DNA from: Tetracladium setigerum
Taxonomy: Eukaryota; Ascomycota; Leotiomycetes; Helotiales
Length of the DNA stretch: 64,000 nt
Reading direction: 5' to 3'
NCBI GenBank assembly: GCA_031472005.1
Contig: PZJY01000003.1
Location: 496,001 to 560,000 of the forward strand
The notes under the pieces are model-generated. The model saw nothing but the letters and a program-made list of their open reading frames with translations. It had not been told where the DNA came from and made no database searches. A program made the translations under genes and the position numbers. Below are positions 59,185 to 64,000 of the stretch, piece after piece (the first letter of the stretch is position 1; each line of letters begins with the position of its first letter).

Positions 59185-60860
59185 ATGGGCCCAAACAAAG
59201 GTGCTGCACGGTCTGCGACGATTAGACAGGAATCTGAGGAGGCATCTGATGTCTCCTCTAAGTCGGATCATTCCTCAAACGACTCGTCAGACTCGGATTC
59301 CCTTGACGACCATGGATCGAGGAAGAGGAGGAGAATATCGCCGCCCATTGTAGACAAAGATGAGGAGGAGGAAGAGGAAGACGATGAACCAGCAGCACCG
59401 GTTGTTTCGCAACCTTCACGAATAAAGTCGAGGATCCAAAAGACCAAGGCAACTCAGATTGAAAGTCCTGTTCTACCAACCACTACAACCTCAACCACTG
59501 CACCAATTGATCCACAGACGACCTTTGCTTCTCTGGGTGTGAAACCATGGCTGGTGGGATCTTTGGGCGCAATGGCTATAAAACGGCCTACTGGGATTCA
59601 AAAGGGTGTATACCAGAGATTATCAAGGGAAGGGATTGCATTGGTGGTAGCAGGACCGGTTCTGGAAAGACTGTCGCTTTTGCGGTTCCAATCCTCCAAC
59701 AATGGGCAGAGGATCCTTTTGGAATATTTGCGCTCATCTTGACACCAACAAGGTATGTAGATCCACGTTGATCGAGGGGCGTATGCTAATGTAAGAACAG
59801 AGAATTGGCTCTACAAATCTATGAGCAAATCAAAGCAATCTCCTCCCCACAATCCCTCAAAGCCATCCTAATCACAGGAGGGTCCGACATGCGTCCACAA
59901 GCGGCAGATCTCGCACGAAGACCTCACATTGTCATTGCAACACCAGGCCGATTAGCAGATCACATTCGCCAATCCGGAGAAGACACCATCTGCGGTCTGC
60001 GCCGAGTGCGAATGGTCGTTCTCGACGAGGCGGATCGACTTCTAGCAAGCGGTTTCGAAGGAAGCATGCTCCCAGACGTAGAAGAATGCCTCTCCGTCCT
60101 ACCACCCGCATCAAAACGCCAAACTCTCCTCTTCACTGCAACCATCACTCCCGAAGTGCGAGCTCTCCGAGAAATGCCCCGCACAGAAGGCAAGCTACCT
60201 GTCTTCGTCTGCGAGGTCGACACACAAGCCCTCGCTATCCCAGCCTCGCTTAAGCAAATGTATCTACAAGTCCCCGTCACCCATCGAGAACACTACCTCC
60301 ACATGTTCCTCCTCACCACAGCCAACGTCACCAAATCAGTCATCATATTCTGCAACCGCAAATCCACCGCCGACTATCTCACTCACCTCCTACGTCTCCT
60401 CGACCACCGCGTCACCGCTCTCCACGGCGGTCTTCCCCAACGACAAAGAATCGACAATCTCGGTCGTTTCCGCGCTTCTGCCGCACGCATCTTAGTTGCC
60501 ACCGATGTGGCAGCCAGAGGTTTGGATATCCCCGAGGTAGCATTGGTGGTTAATTACGATATTTCGCGGGATGCGGATGATTATATCCATCGTGTTGGTA
60601 GAACAGCGAGAGCGGGGAGGAAGGGTGAGTCGGTTACGTTTGTGGGTCAGAGGGATGTCGAGTTAGTGCATGCTATTGAGGAGAGGGTTGGGAGGGCGAT
60701 GGAGGGGTGGGAGGAGGAAGGGGTTAATTTGGAGACGAGGGTTATTAGGGATGCTTTGAAGTTGGTGGGGGAGAAGAAGAGGGAGGCTATGCTTGAAATT
60801 GAGGAGGGGAGAGAGGTTGGGGGAAAGAGGAAGAGAGGAATGAAGAAGTTGAAGGCGTAA
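59185..60860 (+). CDS. DBP8: DEAD-box RNA helicase, Dbp8/DDX49 type
   Basis: Two exons (59185-59752, 59801-60860) would give 542 residues. A Ser/Asp/Glu-rich N-terminal tail is followed by the Q motif region (FASLGVKPWL ... RPTGIQKG). Motifs follow in order: I SRTGSGKT, Ia PTRELA, Ib TPGR, II VLDEADR, III FTAT, IV IIFCNRK, V ARGLDIP and VI HRVGRTARAG. CIPEIIKGRDCIGG is characteristic of Dbp8. It works in 18S rRNA maturation in the nucleolus. The frame breaks between the Q motif and CIPE at the G3 run 59604-59606; one more G restores QKGCIPE. The start is the ATG before GPNKGAAR. Intron is 48 nt. Confidence 0.93.
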
Positions 60861-62568
60861 GAGATCGTTGCATACCTTAGGTAAAGAAGTCGATGCAAAT
60901 TAAAAAAATCATAGCCCCAATCAACATATAGTTTTTACGAAATAGGTGCGATTTAAAGACGGGCAACGTCTGTTCAGCTCAAGGGAGACGAGCCGAAAAA
61001 TGATAAATGCATAAGTCACTTACTTGCATGAGTATTCACTTCACTGTTCATGTGACCACTCATGGCCGTGGCCGTAGAGACGTTCTGACTACACTAAAGA
61101 AGATCTCCTCCACATCTGGGTATAAAAGTTGCAGGCCACCAGGAGGAAACCTCTGTCAAGAAGAAGGAAAAGGACGGAAACAAGGAGGGAGCCCCGAAGA
61201 GACACAGAGCAGACCACAAGGACGAAGTGAAGAGCGAGGACGAGAATAAAGTTAAGGCCTCACTTTCGTCCGTGCGTCCAATAAACAGCGGCTACCATGG
61301 ATTTGCGGCTGCCGTCTTGGGTAGCGAACGAATAAGGTGGTGAAGAATAGGAACTGGGCCGAGTCCCATTTAGCATACTGATTATTCTGTGCCGCGCTTT
61401 GCTGTCACATGCACGCTAGCGGGGGTTCTTGGAAAGGCTACCTTAAATCATTAGTTAATTCGTGCTCTAAAGGGTGTGTTTGATTAGCCATGTGTAAACA
61501 GCCACAGATGAAGAGCTGAACTTTAAACATTACATAATTCAGAACCGTGTATCCAGGAGGTCCCTTGTACCTCAGAGCATACCAGGGCCTGTTTAGGTTG
61601 TTACTTGAGTGACCTTCCTTTATTTGTGTCATCATAGATCTGTTGATTGCGTCAATTTTGTCAAGGTTATCAAAGGTTGTTGGGGGTGTCGAGTGTGTTC
61701 GAAGGAATTTGGAGGAGGGATTCCAGAGAAGGGGAGGGGTTTCGGTTATGTTCGAAGGAATCCGGAGTGGATTATATTGGAGGAAGTTCGAGGTAGAGAG
61801 AAGGCTCGAGGTGGAAGGAATCCGAAGCGTATCGAGCATATTCAAGAAAGTTCGGGGTAGGTCAAGGATTTCGAAGTGTAGTCGAGGGCGGCGAGGCCGT
61901 CGAGAGTGCGTCGTGAAGAAGAAAGAAAAGAAAAGGGAAAGAGAAAGCGAAAGTGAGAAGAGAAGACCGCCCCAGTATTTACATCATTGACGGTTCGCCA
62001 CTAACGTGTCCACGCTAGCGTTGAACAGGTAGTCAGTGCTGGAACTTTGCGTTGGCTGGGGGAATCCACGCGAGTGTGCTTGAAGGTGAACAGTTAAAAG
62101 GCAAAACGGGCCTAAGGTCCAAGATAGTGTAAATAGGTATGTGAGAGATGAATAGCTCTCGTGCTATACTCGCCGTCACTGGATGAGATGGGTTGAAACG
62201 GTTATAAACATGGCTGATATACCTGGTCTGATGTCCAACTCAAGATATTAGTGTGTGAGCTAGCCATAATATTGCATGTTGAGTAATGTGAACATTATTT
62301 CCAAAGGTCCGTTTGAAGAATTGAAGGAAGAATGTGCGTCGAGGGAACATATGTAAACAAGATCAAGAAAGTGGAAGAATGGTGGACTCAAGCTAGTGGA
62401 CGTCGGCATTAACGTTGCGCAAGAAGCAAGCAAAAACTCAGCAAGGTAGGGATAAATACATTTACTCAGACTCTAATACATACTGTACATTCTAATAATC
62501 TATGTATCCAATACTTTGGTTTATACACAACACTTACATATCTGTACATCCTTCTCTCCATTCACATC
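60861..62568. other. Convergent intergenic gap, 1.7 kb
   Basis: No supported gene. A patch at about 61690-61850 repeats GTTCGAAGGAAT-like and GAGGTGGAAGGAATCCG-like words loosely. It may be an old degenerate element. Confidence 0.5.
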
Positions 62569-64000
62569 CTACTTCTTCCCAACCCCTTCCTTCCAACTCG
62601 ACGCTCTCGAAGCCAAGTAAGTCTTACTCTGAATAGCCTTCCAGATACCAAAAAACCCACCCCAAGGCCAACTCATCAACATCCTCATCCAAACAGAGCT
62701 GTTCTGCATCGCCTTCCTCTCGCCCTCAACATCAACCCTAACCTTCTCCCATACACTTGGCAGTCCCTTAGCCTTGTACTTCGCCCTCAAGCCCTCATAC
62801 CAAGTCCTATCAAACATGCTCCAAAACTCCTCCTCTCTATAGTAAGTATGCGCATACAACCATTTCATGCCACCCAACTCCTGAGTTTCTTCTCAAGTCC
62901 CTTGTTCTTGGCAATGGCTTCCTCGTGATTCCTCGGACCAAATCCCCAGAGGCCGATATTCAACATCAACTCATTCTTCTTTCCCTCCTCCTCCCCATCC
63001 TTCTTCTCTACCGGAGGAAGCAGTGATCTCGGATGCATGGTCTTAGTCCCCAGCGGACTCGTCTTCAACGGACACAACCAAAGCGGCCAAATCCCAAACT
63101 CCTTTGCCGTGTACTCCACAAACTTCTCTGCAGTCTCATACGGCAGCGCCAAATCCTGTACGACATATTTCTTTGCCTCTCCACTTGCGTGAAGCGCCGT
63201 GTACATCATTCTCGTGTGCACGAAATCATCTAGCCACCATCTCGTGAGCTTGTTGAATGGGAATTTGAAATAATCAAATGCCGAGCGGCCGACCCAGAAG
63301 CCGCCGCGGTCGTAGCGGAAGAGGTATTCTGCTAGGGGGATTGCTTCGATTGTTGGAGTGGTTGGAGCGGCTATGATTTTGGATTGAACGTGCAAGTAAA
63401 ACCACGGATCCCACGGTGAGCTGAAGGTTTGAATCGGCGTTTTCGACGACGTGATTTTATCCGTTAATCGTCCCGTTACAATTGCACCTTGGGTTTCCGA
63501 AAACATGATACCATCCACGTAATCCACTTCATCTCCCATTCCACCGCCCGTGGCGCGGTTCAAAACTTCAATCGCCTCTTTCATGCTCCCAACAGGGTGG
63601 TAAGTAGTCTCGACATATTTCTTCGCAACTTCCAACTTCAACTCCACACATGTCGTGACTCCAAATGTCCCCACCGCTCCGGCTGCACCATCTAGTAACT
63701 CCCTATCCCCTCCTTCGCTCTATCCAACATAACAACCTCACCATCCCCCAAAACCATCTCGACCTTCTGCACTCTCCGATCAAAAAACCCATGTTTCCAC
63801 GAACTACTCTCGCCAGATGTACCAGAATACCCACCACCGACCGTAATGCCCGGAAACTCCATCACAACCGGCGGGATAAGCCCATATTGAAGCGTCGCTT
63901 CCACCAGACGATCCATAGGCACATTTGGTTCCACCAGACACGTTTTGTTCTCTACGTCAACAGAGAGCACATGGGAGAGTGTGCTGGTATCGACCACATT
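62569..64000 (-). CDS. FAD-linked oxidoreductase, DHCR24/DWARF1-like, partial
   Basis: The 5' end lies beyond the right edge. An FAD-binding PCMH domain is seen: VEPNVPMDRLVEATLQYGL, then PGITVGGGYSGTSGESSS and HGFFDRRVQ, then GAAGAVGTFGVTTCVEL. These are close to delta(24)-sterol reductase-like proteins. The C-terminal half has YDRGGFWVGR and WPLWLCPL, also family traits, and ends MKWLYAHTYYREEEFW and beyond. Two frame breaks occur: the G4 run near 63706-63709 (one more G gives EGDRELLDGAAG) and about 62886 (one more A in AAACTC). In fungi these proteins are widespread, but their substrate is not firmly known; ergosterol synthesis itself uses Erg4. Probably ER-associated. Confidence 0.85.

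Noticed and set aside
1..64000. tRNA genes, CRISPR arrays, biosynthetic cluster
   Set aside because: No cloverleaf with B-box was found by eye, CRISPR does not apply to this nuclear fungal DNA, and there is no PKS, NRPS or terpene synthase core next to the oxidoreductases and methyltransferase.

Overview
The window is nuclear DNA of a filamentous ascomycete (Pezizomycotina). Most genes carry short introns (about 40-250 nt) with GT-AG ends and a CTAAC/CTGAC-like branch site. The gene set is typical of this group: HeLo domain, RTA1 family, Zn2Cys6 regulators, a GT90/CAP10 glycosyltransferase and a cell-wall-integrity MAPKK. A Leotiomycete-like source is my guess; class cannot be fixed from sequence alone. 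I see no tRNA, rRNA, CRISPR or intact transposon.

Layout. 0-8.9 kb: one small acidic conserved gene (2.2-3.0 kb) in otherwise gene-free DNA. 8.9-15.0 kb: a divergent pair, a HeLo-pseudokinase gene (minus) and an active-looking kinase-ankyrin gene (plus), sharing a 406-bp promoter. 15.8-27.3 kb: a Zn2Cys6 regulator built with a 16-nt microexon, an RTA1 membrane protein, a second zinc-cluster regulator and a short-chain dehydrogenase. 28.4-43.0 kb: VOC-fold protein, alpha-actinin, GT90 enzyme, ribosomal proteins uS8 and eS12, a Par14-type parvulin and a divergent cysteine dioxygenase-like protein. 44.2-54.2 kb: PUS7 pseudouridine synthase, an unrecognised protein, an ABM-fold protein and a SAM methyltransferase. 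55.2-64 kb: Mkk1/2-type MAPKK, DBP8 DEAD-box helicase and a DHCR24-like FAD oxidoreductase that runs off the right edge.

Most of the window is ordinary core genome with no cluster logic; uS8, eS12, parvulin, PUS7 and DBP8 all serve ribosome production but are not in one unit. The region that looks like a system is 8.9-15.0 kb. One protein has a membrane-death-type HeLo domain joined to a kinase fold that lacks both catalytic aspartates; its divergent neighbour has an intact kinase domain joined to ankyrin repeats. The architecture parallels the vertebrate necroptosis pair MLKL (four-helix bundle plus pseudokinase) and RIPK (kinase; with ankyrins in RIPK4/ANKK1). This is an architectural analogy from sequence, not shown function.

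The uS8 intron holds a well-formed H/ACA snoRNA. At least fourteen single-base indels, nearly all in short homopolymers, break otherwise conserved genes, including PUS7, DBP8 and parvulin. They look like assembly errors, so breaks in this window should not be read as pseudogenes without checking reads.
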